Shown here: one piece after another, positions 16,430-25,940 of the stretch | How the letters are laid out: each line of letters starts with the position of its first letter | Position numbering within the stretch: the stretch's first letter is position 1 | Assembly: GCA_046331705.1 (NCBI GenBank) | Contig: JAXLQJ010000034.1 | Span: forward strand, 1 to 64,000 | From: JADJOY01 sp046331705 [NCBI: bacterium] | GTDB lineage: Bacteria; JADJOY01 | Direction of reading: 5' to 3' | Length of the DNA: 64,000 bases | The notes under the pieces: model-generated | Told to the model about the DNA's origin: nothing | The model's input: the letters and a program-made list of their open reading frames with translations, nothing else | The model's database searches: none | Position numbers and translations under genes: made by a program

Positions 16430-17526
16430 CACCGCTTCGGGGAGCTGCGCCGATGACCACCCGCGACCGCTTCCGCCCGTACCGCCAACGCCTCGCGTCG
16501 CTCGCCAGCCTGGCGCTCGGGCTCGTGCTCGCCGCCGACGCGCGCGCCTACGACGACTCCGGCAGCCGCGCTCCCACGCTCGCCGCCGAGCTCGACACCA
16601 GCGCCGTCAGCGCGAGCCGCGTCGACACCGAGGAGCCGCCCGCGGCACCCAAGCCCAAGACCCGCAAACCGTCGGTCGCGACCAAGCGCGCAGCCGACAC
16701 CGCGCCCGTGGCCGAGCAGCCCTCCGCGACCGCCGCGACGGCAGCAGCCGCGGCACCTGCGCCAACGAGCGTCGCTCGGGCCGCCGCCCCGGCCCCCGAG
16801 GCCACGGCCGCCGAGCCCCGCGCCGCGATTCAGCCGCTCACGCCGATCGCGCTGCCCACACCCGAGCCCTCGGCGCTCTCGACGCCGGTGTGGCCGCGAC
16901 CGGAGGCCGAGCGCAATGCCAGGCGCGTCGATTCCAGCGCACGCGGCGGCGACTCGACCGTGAGCCGCACCGCGCTCGGAGGCGGACTCGGCCTCGGCAA
17001 TCCGATCGATCTCGGCGCCGCGTTGACCCGCAGCGCCGCGTCGGTCGTGGTGTGCGTGCTGGTCGGCGGCGCGCTGCTCTTCTGGAGCAAGCGCCGCGGC
17101 CACGGTGCCCTCGCCGCCGCCGGCAACGACCGCGACCGCTTGCTGGTGATCGCGAGCCGGGCGCTGGCACCCCGTCGCAGCCTGCACCTGATCGAGGTCG
17201 AGGGTGTGCGGCTCTTGATCGGCGTCGACGCCGAGCAGATCCGTCCGCTGGCGCTGGTGCCGGCGACGCCGCACCCCGCCACGGCGGCCGCGGTCGCGTC
17301 GACGGTCGCCGCCACCGAGACCATGCGCGCCGCGGCAGCGCCGAAGCCCGCGGCAGCGGCCCGTCCGACGGCGCCCGAGCCCTCCCTCGAGACCGTCGAC
17401 GTGCGCGCCTCGCTCGAGCGCGCGACTCGCTCCGGCGCCGTGCGCGCCCCCGATCCGAGCGCGTTGCTCGGCCTCGCCTCGACCCTCAAGCGACATCTCA
17501 AGAACGGCAACGGGAGCGCGGCGTGA
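16426..17526 (+). CDS. fliO: FliO-type flagellar export-gate assembly protein, extended form
   Basis: 366 residues, far longer than the usual 100-150. An N-terminal signal peptide (LASLASLALGLVLAADARA) and about 150 Ala/Pro-rich residues precede one transmembrane helix (SAASVVVCVLVGGALLFW, about 205-222) and the recognisable FliO cytoplasmic part (LLVIASRALAPRRSLHLIEVEGVRLLIGV). FliO helps assemble FliP in the export gate. ATG 16426 overlaps the fliN stop; ATG 16453 has a better ribosome site (GGGGAG) and may be the true start. The position between fliN and fliP confirms identity. Confidence 0.82.
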   Translation: MTPLRGAAPMTTRDRFRPYRQRLASLASLALGLVLAADARAYDDSGSRAPTLAAELDTSAVSASRVDTEEPPAAPKPKTRKPSVATKRAADTAPVAEQPSATAATAAAAAPAPTSVARAAAPAPEATAAEPRAAIQPLTPIALPTPEPSALSTPVWPRPEAERNARRVDSSARGGDSTVSRTALGGGLGLGNPIDLGAALTRSAASVVVCVLVGGALLFWSKRRGHGALAAAGNDRDRLLVIASRALAPRRSLHLIEVEGVRLLIGVDAEQIRPLALVPATPHPATAAAVASTVAATETMRAAAAPKPAAAARPTAPEPSLETVDVRASLERATRSGAVRAPDPSALLGLASTLKRHLKNGNGSAA

Positions 17527-18302
17527 ACCGCTCGTACCGACGGACCGCGGCCCGGGTGCTCGGGTACGCCGCCTGCGCGACGGTCGTCGCGCTGGCCTGG
17601 ACGGTTTCCGCTCACGCGCAAGCCAGCGGCGGGCCGTCGCTCAAGCTCGACCTCGGCGACCTGAGCGCCGGGCGTGCCTCCAACCTCATCGAGATGGTGG
17701 CGCTCATCACGGTGATCGGGCTCGCGCCCTCGGTGCTGGTGCTCTTCACCTCGTTCACGCGCATCCTGATCTCGCTCTCGATCCTGCGCCAGGCGCTCGG
17801 CCTGCCGCAGGTGCCGCCGAACCAGGTGCTGATCGGCCTGGCCCTCTTCCTGTCGGTGTTCGTGATGCGGCCGGTCTGGGAGCAGGTCGACACGCAGGCG
17901 CTCACGCCCTACCTCGCCGAGGAGATCGACGCTCGCGAGGGCCTAACGCGCGCCTGGGGCCCGGTGCGCACGTTCATGCTGGCGCAGACCCGCGACAGCG
18001 ACCTGGCGCTCTTCGTCGAGCTGTCGCGGCAGCCGATCCCGACGCAGCGCGAGGACGTGCGCTTCGACGCGCTCGCACCCGCGTTCCTCCTGAGCGAGCT
18101 CAAGACCAGCTTCCTGATCGGATTCCTGCTCTACGTGCCGTTCCTGGTGCTCGACCTGGTGGTGGGCTCGGTGCTGCTGGCGATGGGCATGATGGTGCTC
18201 CCGCCGGTGGTGATCTCCCTGCCCTTCAAGCTGCTGCTGTTCGTGATGGTCGACGGCTGGTCCCTGGTCGTCGGCTCGCTGGTACGGGGATTCCACACGT
18301 GA
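17523..18302 (+). CDS. fliP: Flagellar export-gate protein FliP
   Basis: 259 residues from a GTG that overlaps the fliO stop. It has a cleavable-type signal (VALAWTVSAHAQA), then the conserved FliP membrane core (MVALITVIGLAPSVLVLFTSFTRILISLSILRQALGL, PPNQVLIGLALFL, LLYVPFLVLDLVVGSVLLAMGMMVLPPVVISLPFKLLLF). Five FliP subunits with FliQ and FliR form the export channel. Full length, no anomalies. Confidence 0.96.
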   Translation: MNRSYRRTAARVLGYAACATVVALAWTVSAHAQASGGPSLKLDLGDLSAGRASNLIEMVALITVIGLAPSVLVLFTSFTRILISLSILRQALGLPQVPPNQVLIGLALFLSVFVMRPVWEQVDTQALTPYLAEEIDAREGLTRAWGPVRTFMLAQTRDSDLALFVELSRQPIPTQREDVRFDALAPAFLLSELKTSFLIGFLLYVPFLVLDLVVGSVLLAMGMMVLPPVVISLPFKLLLFVMVDGWSLVVGSLVRGFHT

Positions 18303-18381
18303 GTCGAGCGACGACGAGAGACCTCGGGCGGTTTCCCGCCCCTCCCCCGCGCGTGCTCACGGCAGACCGGAGGATCGCGCG

Positions 18382-18645
18382 ATGAGCTCGGTGGACGTGG
18401 CACAGGTGGCCGGGATGGCGCTCAGGACCGGAATCCTGGTGGCCGGGCCGTTGCTCACCGCCGGGATGCTGGTCGGGATCCTCTTCGGCGTGCTGCAAGC
18501 GATGACGCAGATCCACGAGGCGACCCTCGCGGTGGTGCCGAAGATGGCCGCCGTGATCGGCGCGCTGGCGGTGGGCGGGCCGTGGATGTTCCAGACCTTG
18601 CGCCAGCTCATCGTCGGCCTCTACCGACTGATCCCCAGCGTCTGA
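18382..18645 (+). CDS. fliQ: Flagellar export-gate protein FliQ
   Basis: 87 residues with two hydrophobic helices and the family signature GVLQAMTQIHEATLAVVPK in the loop between them. FliQ wraps the FliP-FliR spiral in the export gate. It sits 79 bp after fliP and 24 bp before fliR. Confidence 0.95.
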   Translation: MSSVDVAQVAGMALRTGILVAGPLLTAGMLVGILFGVLQAMTQIHEATLAVVPKMAAVIGALAVGGPWMFQTLRQLIVGLYRLIPSV

Positions 18646-18669
18646 GCCGATGGGCGCCGAGCGTCGACC

Positions 18670-19458
18670 GTGATCGAGCTGCACGCCACCAGCGCCTGGA
18701 TCACCACCTTCGCGGCCGTGCTGGCGCGAGTGGCGGCGTTCGTGATCGCGGCGCCCATCCTCGGTCAGAACGTGATTCCCGCGCGCGTGCGGCTGCTGCT
18801 CATCGTGGCCATCGCGGCGTCGTTGGTCTCCGTCGCTCCCGCGCCGGCGCTCGACGCCGGGCACGCGCCGCTCTCGGTCGCCTTCGGGTTGGTGCTGGAG
18901 GCGCTGGTGGGCGCGCTGCTCGGCTTCGTCGCGCGGCTGGTCTTCGACGCGGTGAGCTTCGCGGCCGAGGCGATCTCCATCAGCATGGGCCTCGGCTCGG
19001 CGAGCCTCTTCGATCCGATGCTCGGACAGCAGGGCTCGGTGCTCACGCTCTTCGAGGGGCAGGTGGCGGTGGCGCTGTTCGTGGCGCTCGACGGCCATCA
19101 CGTGCTCTTCGAGGTGCTCGGCCGATCGCTGCAAGCGGTGCCGTTGCTCACCCCGCACATCGGCCCGGGCCTCGCGTGGGGGTTGGTGCAGGTGGTCACG
19201 ACCACCGCCGCCGCCGGTCTCGCGCTGGCCGCGCCGGTGCTCACGACGCTGCTGCTCTTCCAGACCGGCCTCGCCGTCTTGACCCGCGCGGTGCCCTCGC
19301 TCGGATCGTTCGCGAGCATGGGCTTTCTCGCGACTGTGGCGGTGGGCTTGCTCCTGCTGCAGGCGACCCACAGCCACTGGCTACAGGCGGTCGCGGGTCT
19401 CATCGATCTCACGGGCCGGCAGATGAACGCCGCCTTCGGAGCGCTGGCGACACCCTGA
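18670..19458 (+). CDS. fliR: Flagellar export-gate protein FliR
   Basis: 262 residues starting at GTG, with six hydrophobic segments and the usual FliR landmarks (ARVAAFVIAAPILGQNVIPARVRLLLI; LGFVARLVFDAVSFAAEAISISMGLGSASLFDP). FliR closes the FliP-FliQ spiral and contacts FlhB. It is followed 24 bp later by flhB. Confidence 0.95.
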   Translation: MIELHATSAWITTFAAVLARVAAFVIAAPILGQNVIPARVRLLLIVAIAASLVSVAPAPALDAGHAPLSVAFGLVLEALVGALLGFVARLVFDAVSFAAEAISISMGLGSASLFDPMLGQQGSVLTLFEGQVAVALFVALDGHHVLFEVLGRSLQAVPLLTPHIGPGLAWGLVQVVTTTAAAGLALAAPVLTTLLLFQTGLAVLTRAVPSLGSFASMGFLATVAVGLLLLQATHSHWLQAVAGLIDLTGRQMNAAFGALATP

Positions 19459-19482
19459 CGAGGGGTGCGCGAGGACGGGACC

Positions 19483-20577
19483 ATGTCCGAGACCAGCGCG
19501 GACGATCGCACAGAACAACCCACCTCGCGACGGCTCCAGAAGGCGCGCGAGCAGGGTCAGATCGCGCGCAGCCGCGAGGTCAACACCGTGGCGCTGCTGG
19601 TGGGAGTCGCCACCGTGTACCACTACTTCGGCGCCCATTCGCTCGACGAGCTCATCGCCATCGGGCGCGCCTGCTGGAGCGCGATCGGCGACGTGGCGGA
19701 CGGCGACGTCCTCGCCACCGCGTACGTGTCCGCTGGCCGCGCCTCTGCGTTGGTGGCGGTGCCGCTCCTGACCGTGATGGTGCTGGGCGTGGTCTCGCAA
19801 CTCGCCCAGGGCGGCTGGCTCATCACCCTCGCGCCCATCGCGCCCAAGCTCACGCCCTTCGATCCCACCGCGATGCTCGGCCGCCTCGCCGGACGGCGGA
19901 ACTGGGCGGACCTCGGCCGCACCGCCCTCGCCGCGACGCTCGCGATCTACGTGGTCACCCGCGAGCTGCGCGCGGACCTGGGGCCCGCCGTCGATCTCCA
20001 CCACGCCAACGCGCGCGGCATCCTCGCCTTCCTGGGCACCCGCCTCGACCACCTCGTGCTCATGACCGGCGCGGCACTCGTCGCGCCGGCGGTCGTCGAC
20101 TACTTCTACCAGCGCTACAGCCTCAACAAGCGCCTCAAGATGACCAAGCAAGAGGTCAAGGAAGAGGCGCGCGACGAGGACGGCGATCCGCTGGTCAAGG
20201 GCCGGGTGTCGGGCATGCGGCGCGAGATGGTGCTGCGCCGCTCGCTCGCGCAGGTGCCCACCGCCGACGTCGTCATCACCAACCCGCAACACGTCGCGGT
20301 GGCGCTGCGCTACCGGAGCGGCTCGATGGCGGCTCCCAAGCTGGTGGCCAAGGGCGCGGACACGATCGCGGCCAAGATCCGCGAGATCGCCCGCGCCCAC
20401 GACGTGCCGATCCTCGAGCGCCCGCCGCTCGCGCGCTGGATCTACCGGCACGTCGCGGTGGGCGCCGAGATCCCCGAGTCGCTCTACAAGGCGATCGCCG
20501 AGATCCTGGCCTTCGTCTATCGCACTCGGGGCGCGCGCAAGCGCACCGCGCTGGCGGCGCTCGGAGCTAGGCGATGA
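19483..20577 (+). CDS. flhB: Flagellar export substrate-specificity switch FlhB
   Basis: The ATG at 19483 has GAGGA upstream, giving 364 residues; an upstream in-frame GTG is less likely. It has the N-terminal TEQPTSRRLQKAREQGQIARSREV motif, four membrane helices and a cytoplasmic domain (MTKQEVKEEARDEDGDPLVK). The autocleavage motif is N267-P-Q-H rather than the usual NPTH; asparagine, proline and histidine, which act in cleavage, are kept. It couples to flhA by an ATGA overlap. Confidence 0.95.
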   Translation: MSETSADDRTEQPTSRRLQKAREQGQIARSREVNTVALLVGVATVYHYFGAHSLDELIAIGRACWSAIGDVADGDVLATAYVSAGRASALVAVPLLTVMVLGVVSQLAQGGWLITLAPIAPKLTPFDPTAMLGRLAGRRNWADLGRTALAATLAIYVVTRELRADLGPAVDLHHANARGILAFLGTRLDHLVLMTGAALVAPAVVDYFYQRYSLNKRLKMTKQEVKEEARDEDGDPLVKGRVSGMRREMVLRRSLAQVPTADVVITNPQHVAVALRYRSGSMAAPKLVAKGADTIAAKIREIARAHDVPILERPPLARWIYRHVAVGAEIPESLYKAIAEILAFVYRTRGARKRTALAALGARR

Positions 20578-22724
20578 GCGCGGCGACGCCTGCCACCACG
20601 CGCGCACCGGCGCCCGCCGCCACCCCGGCGCGCGCCGGAGCGCCCGCTGCCGCCGGCGCGGTACCGGCCAAGGGCACCGCCGCCAAGGCCGCGGGCGCCC
20701 CCATGCGAATCCCGGTGAGCGAGCTGGTGGTGGCGATCGGCCTCGTCGGCATCTTGCTGCTGATGCTGGTGCCGGTGGCGCCGGTGCTCCTCGACGTCTT
20801 CATCACGCTCAACCTGACCATCGCCGTGCTGGTGCTGATGATCGCGGTCTACGTGTCGAAACCCCTCGATTTCGAGGGATTCCCCACGGTGCTGCTGTTC
20901 ACGACCTTGTTCCGCCTGTCGCTCAACGTCGCGACCACGCGGCTCATCCTGACCTCCGGCGAGCACGGCGCCGCCGCGGTCGGCCGCGTGGTGACCGCGT
21001 TCGGCGAGTTCGTCGCCGGCGGCGATCCGGTGGTGGGCGGTGTCGTCTTCCTGATCCTGGTGGTCATCAACTTCGTGGTCATCACCAAGGGCGCCGGCCG
21101 CATCGCCGAGGTGAGCGCGCGCTTCACCTTGGACGCCATGCCCGGCAAGCAGCTCTCGATCGACGCCAACCTCTCGAGCGGGCTGATCGGCGAGCAGGAA
21201 GCGCGCGAGCGCCGCCGCGCGCTGGAGCGCGAGGCCGAGTTCTACGGCTCGATGGACGGCGCCAGCAAATTCGTCCGCGGCGACGCGATGGCCGGCTTGA
21301 TCATCACCGCCATCAACATCATCGGCGGCTTGGTGATCGGCGTCGCGCGCCACGAGCTGAGCTTCGCCGAGGCGGGCCACATCTACACCGTGCTCACCAT
21401 CGGCGACGGGCTCGCGGCCCAGATCCCGGCGCTCTTGATCTCGACCGCCGCCGGTCTGGTGGTCACGAAGGTGAGCGACGGCGAGAGCCTCGGCACCACG
21501 CTGCAGAGCCCGGTGCGGAAGTTCCCGCGCGCGGCGCTCTTCACCAGCGGGATCCTGGGGGCGATGGCCTTCGTGCCCGGTCTGCCCTTCCCGCCGTTCG
21601 CGGTGCTCGCCATCGGCGCGGGACTCGTCGGGCGCAGCATGGCGCGGGCGAGCCAGGCACCCGAGGCGACGCCCGAGCCGCAGGCGCCGGTGGAGAAGGA
21701 CATCGAGTCGCTGCTGCCGGTGGACCCGATCGCGATCGAGGTCGGCTACGCGCTGGTGCCGCTGGCGGACCGCCGCCGTGAGGGAAATCTCACGGTGCGC
21801 GTGAAGTCGCTGCGGCGCCAGCTCGCCGAGGAGCTGGGGCTGGTGGTCCCACCGGTACACATCCGCGACAACCTGAGCCTCAAGCCCGAGAGCTATCGGA
21901 TCCTGCTCAAGGGCGCCGAGGTCGCCAGCGGCGAGCTGCGCGCCGAGGGATTGCTGGCGCTCAAGCCCGGCGGCGAGCTGCCGGCGATCGAGGGACGCGC
22001 GACACAGGACCCGGCCTTCGGCATCCCGGCGCTGTGGATCTCGAAGTCGAAGAAGGCCGAGGCGGAGCGCGCCGGCTGCACGGTGGTCGATCCCGCGAGC
22101 GCGCTCACCACCCACGTGAGCGTGGTGCTGCGGCGAAACGGCCACGAGATCCTCGGTCTCTCCCAGGTCATCGCCGGGCTCGAGCGCATCGCCCAGGAGC
22201 ACCCGCGGCTGGTCGAGGACCTGGTGCCCGATCCGTTGCCGCGCCCGGTGCTGCTGCGGGTGCTCAAGAACCTGCTCCGCGAGGGCGTCTCGATCCGCGA
22301 CCTCGCCACGATCCTGGAAGCGCTCGCCGAGGTCGCGCCCGCGACCAAGGACCCCTACGTGCTCACCGAGCGCGTGCGCGCGGCGCTGGCGCGCACGATC
22401 CTCGCACCGCATCTGGGCGATGGACGCACGCTGGCGGTGCTCACCCTCGAACGCGAGCTCGAGCGGCGCATGCTCGACGCCGCCGCGCACGGCACCACCG
22501 CCGCGGCGCTCGACCCGGTGACGCTGCGGCGGGTGATCGAGCGCGCCCGCGACGGCATCGCCACACCCGCCATCACCGGCGAGCCGCCGGTGCTCTTGGT
22601 CCCGGGAGCGTTGCGCCGGCCGCTGCGCGAGGCCCTCGAGCCGTTCCTTCCCGACGTCACCATCCTCGGCCAGGGCGAATTGGTCTCCGGCATTCAAGTG
22701 CGATCCGTGGGAACCGTGGGGTAA
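20574..22724 (+). CDS. flhA: Flagellar export-gate platform protein FlhA
   Basis: 716 residues. After an unusual 43-residue Ala/Pro-rich leader come eight membrane helices with the FlhA/FHIPEP signature (VLLFTTLFRLSLNVATTRLIL; VNFVVITKGAGRIAEVSARFTLDAMPGKQ), then the cytoplasmic ring domain that docks chaperone-substrate complexes (YVLTERVRAALARTI near the end). It overlaps flhB by four bases. The leader is the only departure from the family. Confidence 0.96.
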   Translation: MSAATPATTRAPAPAATPARAGAPAAAGAVPAKGTAAKAAGAPMRIPVSELVVAIGLVGILLLMLVPVAPVLLDVFITLNLTIAVLVLMIAVYVSKPLDFEGFPTVLLFTTLFRLSLNVATTRLILTSGEHGAAAVGRVVTAFGEFVAGGDPVVGGVVFLILVVINFVVITKGAGRIAEVSARFTLDAMPGKQLSIDANLSSGLIGEQEARERRRALEREAEFYGSMDGASKFVRGDAMAGLIITAINIIGGLVIGVARHELSFAEAGHIYTVLTIGDGLAAQIPALLISTAAGLVVTKVSDGESLGTTLQSPVRKFPRAALFTSGILGAMAFVPGLPFPPFAVLAIGAGLVGRSMARASQAPEATPEPQAPVEKDIESLLPVDPIAIEVGYALVPLADRRREGNLTVRVKSLRRQLAEELGLVVPPVHIRDNLSLKPESYRILLKGAEVASGELRAEGLLALKPGGELPAIEGRATQDPAFGIPALWISKSKKAEAERAGCTVVDPASALTTHVSVVLRRNGHEILGLSQVIAGLERIAQEHPRLVEDLVPDPLPRPVLLRVLKNLLREGVSIRDLATILEALAEVAPATKDPYVLTERVRAALARTILAPHLGDGRTLAVLTLERELERRMLDAAAHGTTAAALDPVTLRRVIERARDGIATPAITGEPPVLLVPGALRRPLREALEPFLPDVTILGQGELVSGIQVRSVGTVG

Positions 22725-22730
22725 TCACCG

Positions 22731-23927
22731 ATGGATACGAAGAGCTTTCACGCCTCGACCGTCCGCGAGGCATTGGGCCTCGTCAAGAGCGAGCTCGGCG
22801 ACGAAGCCGAGATCCTGGACACGCGCGCCGTGGGCGAAGGAGCCACGCGTCGCGTCGAGATCCGGGCTCGCGCCGGAAGCCTGCGGGCGCTCGCCGGCCA
22901 GCACGCGAGCGACATCGGCCTGCCGACCGTGGCCGCCGGTCAGCCCGCGCCGCTGGCGGGACTCGGCTCGCTGCTGAGCTTCGCTCCCAGCGCCGTCGCC
23001 CCAGCGTCCGCCGCGCGCGAGCCCACGAGCGCGGCCACGCCCGCCGACGCCTCGGTGGGCTCGCTCGCCCGCGACCTCGAGCGCGTCGCGCGAAACGTCG
23101 AGGGATTCCGTGAGTCGCTCACGCAAATCACCTGGCTCACCGAGCACTTCTCGCTAGGCGTCCTGTCCGAGATCGAGCGCGAGGCCTACCGCAACCTGCG
23201 GGCGCGCGGCCTCGACGCGCGCACCGCGCTCACCTTGCTCACCGACGCGCGTGCCTGCGAGCCGCTCGGCGGCTGGCTGCGCGATCGGCTGCTGGCGGTG
23301 CTCGGGCAGCGCGTCACGGTCGCCGACCCGCCCTCGCCGACCGGGCCGCGGGTGGTGGTGTTCGCCGGGTCCTCGGGGGCCGGCAAGACCACGCTCATCG
23401 CGAAGCTCGCCGCCGCCGCGCAGCTCGAGGGTGTGCCCGGCGTCCACCTCGTCACCACCGACCTCTTCCGGGTCGGCGGCGCCTCGGAGCTGGTGACCTA
23501 CGGTCGGCTGCTCGGCATTCCGACCCACGTGTTGCGAGAGCCGGCGACGCTCGCGCGGATGATCGAGCGCCTCGATCGCGGCTGGCTCTTGATCGACACC
23601 GCGGGACGCGCCGCCGATGACCCGCGCCAGCGCGCGCTGCTCGCACCCGCCGTCGCGGCGCGCGACCGGATCGAAGTCCACCTGACGCTCAACGTCACCA
23701 CCAAGCCCGAGGATCAGCTCGAGTCGGCGCGCCGCTGGTCGTGGCTCACGCCCGATCGCGCGGCGCTCACGCACCTCGACGAGACCGCCTCGCCCGGCAG
23801 CGTCCTGGCCCCACTCGAGGAGCTCGAGCGCCCGCTCTCGTATCTGTCGTCGAGCGGCAACGTCCCGGGCGGGCTCGAGGTCGCGCGCACCGATCTGCTG
23901 GCGGGCTGGATCCTCGGCGAGGGCTGA
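22731..23927 (+). CDS. flhF: Flagellar SRP-type GTPase FlhF
   Basis: 398 residues: a basic N-terminal B domain with the family opening MDTKSFHASTVREALGLVKSELGDEAEIL, a helical N domain, and an SRP-like G domain with Walker A GSSGAGKTT (213-221) and G3 motif DTAGR. FlhF sets number and polar position of flagella in polar flagellates. The TKLDE motif of relatives reads THLDE here. It stands just after flhA, and flhG follows after 132 bp. Confidence 0.94.
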   Translation: MDTKSFHASTVREALGLVKSELGDEAEILDTRAVGEGATRRVEIRARAGSLRALAGQHASDIGLPTVAAGQPAPLAGLGSLLSFAPSAVAPASAAREPTSAATPADASVGSLARDLERVARNVEGFRESLTQITWLTEHFSLGVLSEIEREAYRNLRARGLDARTALTLLTDARACEPLGGWLRDRLLAVLGQRVTVADPPSPTGPRVVVFAGSSGAGKTTLIAKLAAAAQLEGVPGVHLVTTDLFRVGGASELVTYGRLLGIPTHVLREPATLARMIERLDRGWLLIDTAGRAADDPRQRALLAPAVAARDRIEVHLTLNVTTKPEDQLESARRWSWLTPDRAALTHLDETASPGSVLAPLEELERPLSYLSSSGNVPGGLEVARTDLLAGWILGEG

Positions 23928-24059
23928 TCGACGCGCACCATCCGGCGCGCGAATGCCGTCGCCGGCGCCGACACGAGGCGCGCGCGGCCCGCGTACCGAT
24001 TCGCACCCGAACCTGGACGGGCGGCCTGTGTCGCCGCCGCCGCGAGAGACGAGGTCGCC

Positions 24060-24899
24060 ATGAACGCCCAACCCGGTGCACACGCGCTTCCGTTCCTGCC
24101 CCGCGCGCGCTCGCATTGGCTCGCGGTGGTGGGGGGCAAGGGAGGCGTCGGCAAGACCCACGTGGCGGCGAGCCTCGCGCACGCGTGGGCCGCCGCCGGC
24201 GAGCGCGTGCTGCTGGTCGACGCCGACCTCGGTTTGGGCAACGTCGAGATCCTGCTCGGGCTTCGGCCGCGCTTCGACCTCGCCGACGCGATCACGGGCC
24301 GGGTCTCGCTCTCCGACGTCGTCGTGCAAGCACCCAACGGCGTGCACGTGCTGCCTGCGGGCTCGGGCTCGCTCGACCTCGCCACGTTCACGCTGCCCGA
24401 GCGCGCGCGCCTCACGGCGAGCCTCACGGCGCTGGGACACCTCTACGACCGGGTCGTCCTCGACGTCGGCGCCGGCATCGGTCCGGTGGTGCTCTTCTTC
24501 CAGGGCCTCGCGCACGAGACCCTCGTGGTCACGCACGCCGAGCCCACGGCGCTCACCGACGCCTACGCGTTCGTGAAGGTCGCGTATCGCGCCAACGCCA
24601 CCCGGCGATTCCGGCTGCTCGTGAACCAGGCGCGTGACGGCGAGGACGCCACTCGCGCGCACCGCGTCATCGAGGAGCTGGCGCAACGCTTCCTCGGCGT
24701 CGCCGTCGACGACGCCGGCGCCATCCCCTACGACGCCCAGGTCGGTCGCGCGGTGCGGCTGCAGAAGGTGGTGGTCGAATCGAACCCCACCTGCCCCGCC
24801 TCCCACGCCCTCGAACGGTTGGCACGCACCCTGCTCTCTCACGATTCCGCCGGCTCGGCGACCACGGCGCACCGTCACGTGCCAGGGAAGGCAAGATGA
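24060..24899 (+). CDS. flhG: MinD-like ATPase FlhG (FleN/YlxH)
   Basis: 279 residues with a deviant Walker A KGGVGKT (27-33), switch region LVDADLGLGNVEILLGL and a basic C-terminal tail. FlhG limits flagellar number by acting on FlhF and sigma-54 activators. The DQA motif that most FlhG proteins carry at the N-terminus to stimulate FlhF GTPase is not visible in the first 20 residues, which begin MNAQPGAHALPF. Its end overlaps fliA by four bases. Confidence 0.93.
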   Translation: MNAQPGAHALPFLPRARSHWLAVVGGKGGVGKTHVAASLAHAWAAAGERVLLVDADLGLGNVEILLGLRPRFDLADAITGRVSLSDVVVQAPNGVHVLPAGSGSLDLATFTLPERARLTASLTALGHLYDRVVLDVGAGIGPVVLFFQGLAHETLVVTHAEPTALTDAYAFVKVAYRANATRRFRLLVNQARDGEDATRAHRVIEELAQRFLGVAVDDAGAIPYDAQVGRAVRLQKVVVESNPTCPASHALERLARTLLSHDSAGSATTAHRHVPGKAR

Positions 24900-25672
24900 G
24901 AGCGGAGCTCGCGTATTACCGGATAGATCACGAGCCTCGCGGCCAAGACCGCGAGGCCACGATCCTCGCGCACGTCGGCTTGGTGCGACAGGTTGCGCGC
25001 CGCATCGGGCACTTCTTGCCCACCGCGGTGGACCGAGATGACCTGGTTCAGGCCGGGATGATCGGCCTGATTCTGGCGGTCGATCGGTTCGATCCCACCA
25101 ACGGCGCTCAGTTCACCACCTACGCCGAGCACCGGGTGCGGGGCGCGATCCTCGATCACCTGCGCGAATCCGACTGGGCGCCGCGCTCGCTGCGTCACGC
25201 GGCCCAGACGCTGGACCACGCCCGCCACGCGCTCACCGGCGAGCTCGGCCGGACTCCGGATCACGCCGAGCTGGCGAACCACCTCGGCGTATCGGTGGAC
25301 GAGATCGCCGAAACCGACCGCGCCGTGGACGGCTTGCGGCTCTTGAGCCTCAACGATCCCGTCACACTCTCCGACGACGAGGTCACCGAGGTGATCGACG
25401 TCCTCGACGGCAGCGACTCGATGACGCCGCTCGCCAACGCCGAGCTCCAGCAGTTCCGCGACCGGCTGGTGCGCGCCATCGCCGCGCTGCCCACCAAGGC
25501 GCAGACCGTGCTGTCGCTCTACCACTCCGAAGGACTGACCATGAAGGAGGTCGGCGACGTGCTGGGCGTCACCGAGTCGCGGGTGAGCCAGATCTACTCG
25601 CAAACGATGCGCACGCTGCGCGAGTGGCTCGAAGCGCACGGCGCCGAGGACCCGCGGGAATCGGCGTCGTGA
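24896..25672 (+). CDS. fliA: Flagellar sigma factor FliA (sigma-28)
   Basis: 258 residues: region 2 (DLVQAGMIGLILAVDRFDPTNGAQFTTYAEHRVRGAILDHLRESDW), region 3 and a region 4 helix-turn-helix (LTMKEVGDVLGVTESRVSQIYSQTM). This is the FliA length and domain set. It should read the TCAA-N15/16-GCCGATRA promoters found in front of flgM, both flagellins, the patatin-like gene and the HDOD gene in this window, and be inhibited by FlgM (31795). Confidence 0.96.
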   Translation: MRAELAYYRIDHEPRGQDREATILAHVGLVRQVARRIGHFLPTAVDRDDLVQAGMIGLILAVDRFDPTNGAQFTTYAEHRVRGAILDHLRESDWAPRSLRHAAQTLDHARHALTGELGRTPDHAELANHLGVSVDEIAETDRAVDGLRLLSLNDPVTLSDDEVTEVIDVLDGSDSMTPLANAELQQFRDRLVRAIAALPTKAQTVLSLYHSEGLTMKEVGDVLGVTESRVSQIYSQTMRTLREWLEAHGAEDPRESAS

Positions 25673-25698
25673 GCGCCGCCACCGCACGAGGGTGATTC

Positions 25699-25911
25699 GT
25701 GGCCAGCTCGTCGATCGGCCCGGCGGTTCCCGTGAGCGTGCCGGCGGTGATCGGCGAGCAGCCGCGCCGCCGCCGCGACGCACCGAACCGCGATCCGCGC
25801 CAGCCGCGCCACCACGAGCCACCCGCCCCCGAGCCCCCCATCGCCAACACCGATCCCACGGCCAGCGACGAGCCCGACGGCGCGCAGCCTTCTCTCGACG
25901 TCTTCGTCTGA
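25699..25911 (+). CDS. Small Pro/Arg-rich protein of unknown function in the flagellar operon
   Basis: A 70-residue frame from GTG with a good GAGGGTG ribosome site. Composition is Pro, Arg, Ala and Asp rich with a basic middle and an acidic tail ending SLDVFV; it is likely disordered. No family is recognised. It fills the 27-30 bp gaps between fliA and the next gene without disturbing operon spacing, which supports it being translated. It could be a short type III substrate or a regulatory peptide, but nothing proves this. Confidence 0.45.
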   Translation: MASSSIGPAVPVSVPAVIGEQPRRRRDAPNRDPRQPRHHEPPAPEPPIANTDPTASDEPDGAQPSLDVFV

Positions 25912-25940
25912 CCCTGCCCGCGACGCATCACGGAGATCCC

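Noticed and set aside
15604-17496. Long open frame antisense to fliM-fliN-fliO
   Set aside because: Arg/Gly/Ala-rich shadow of genes that are certain on the plus strand.
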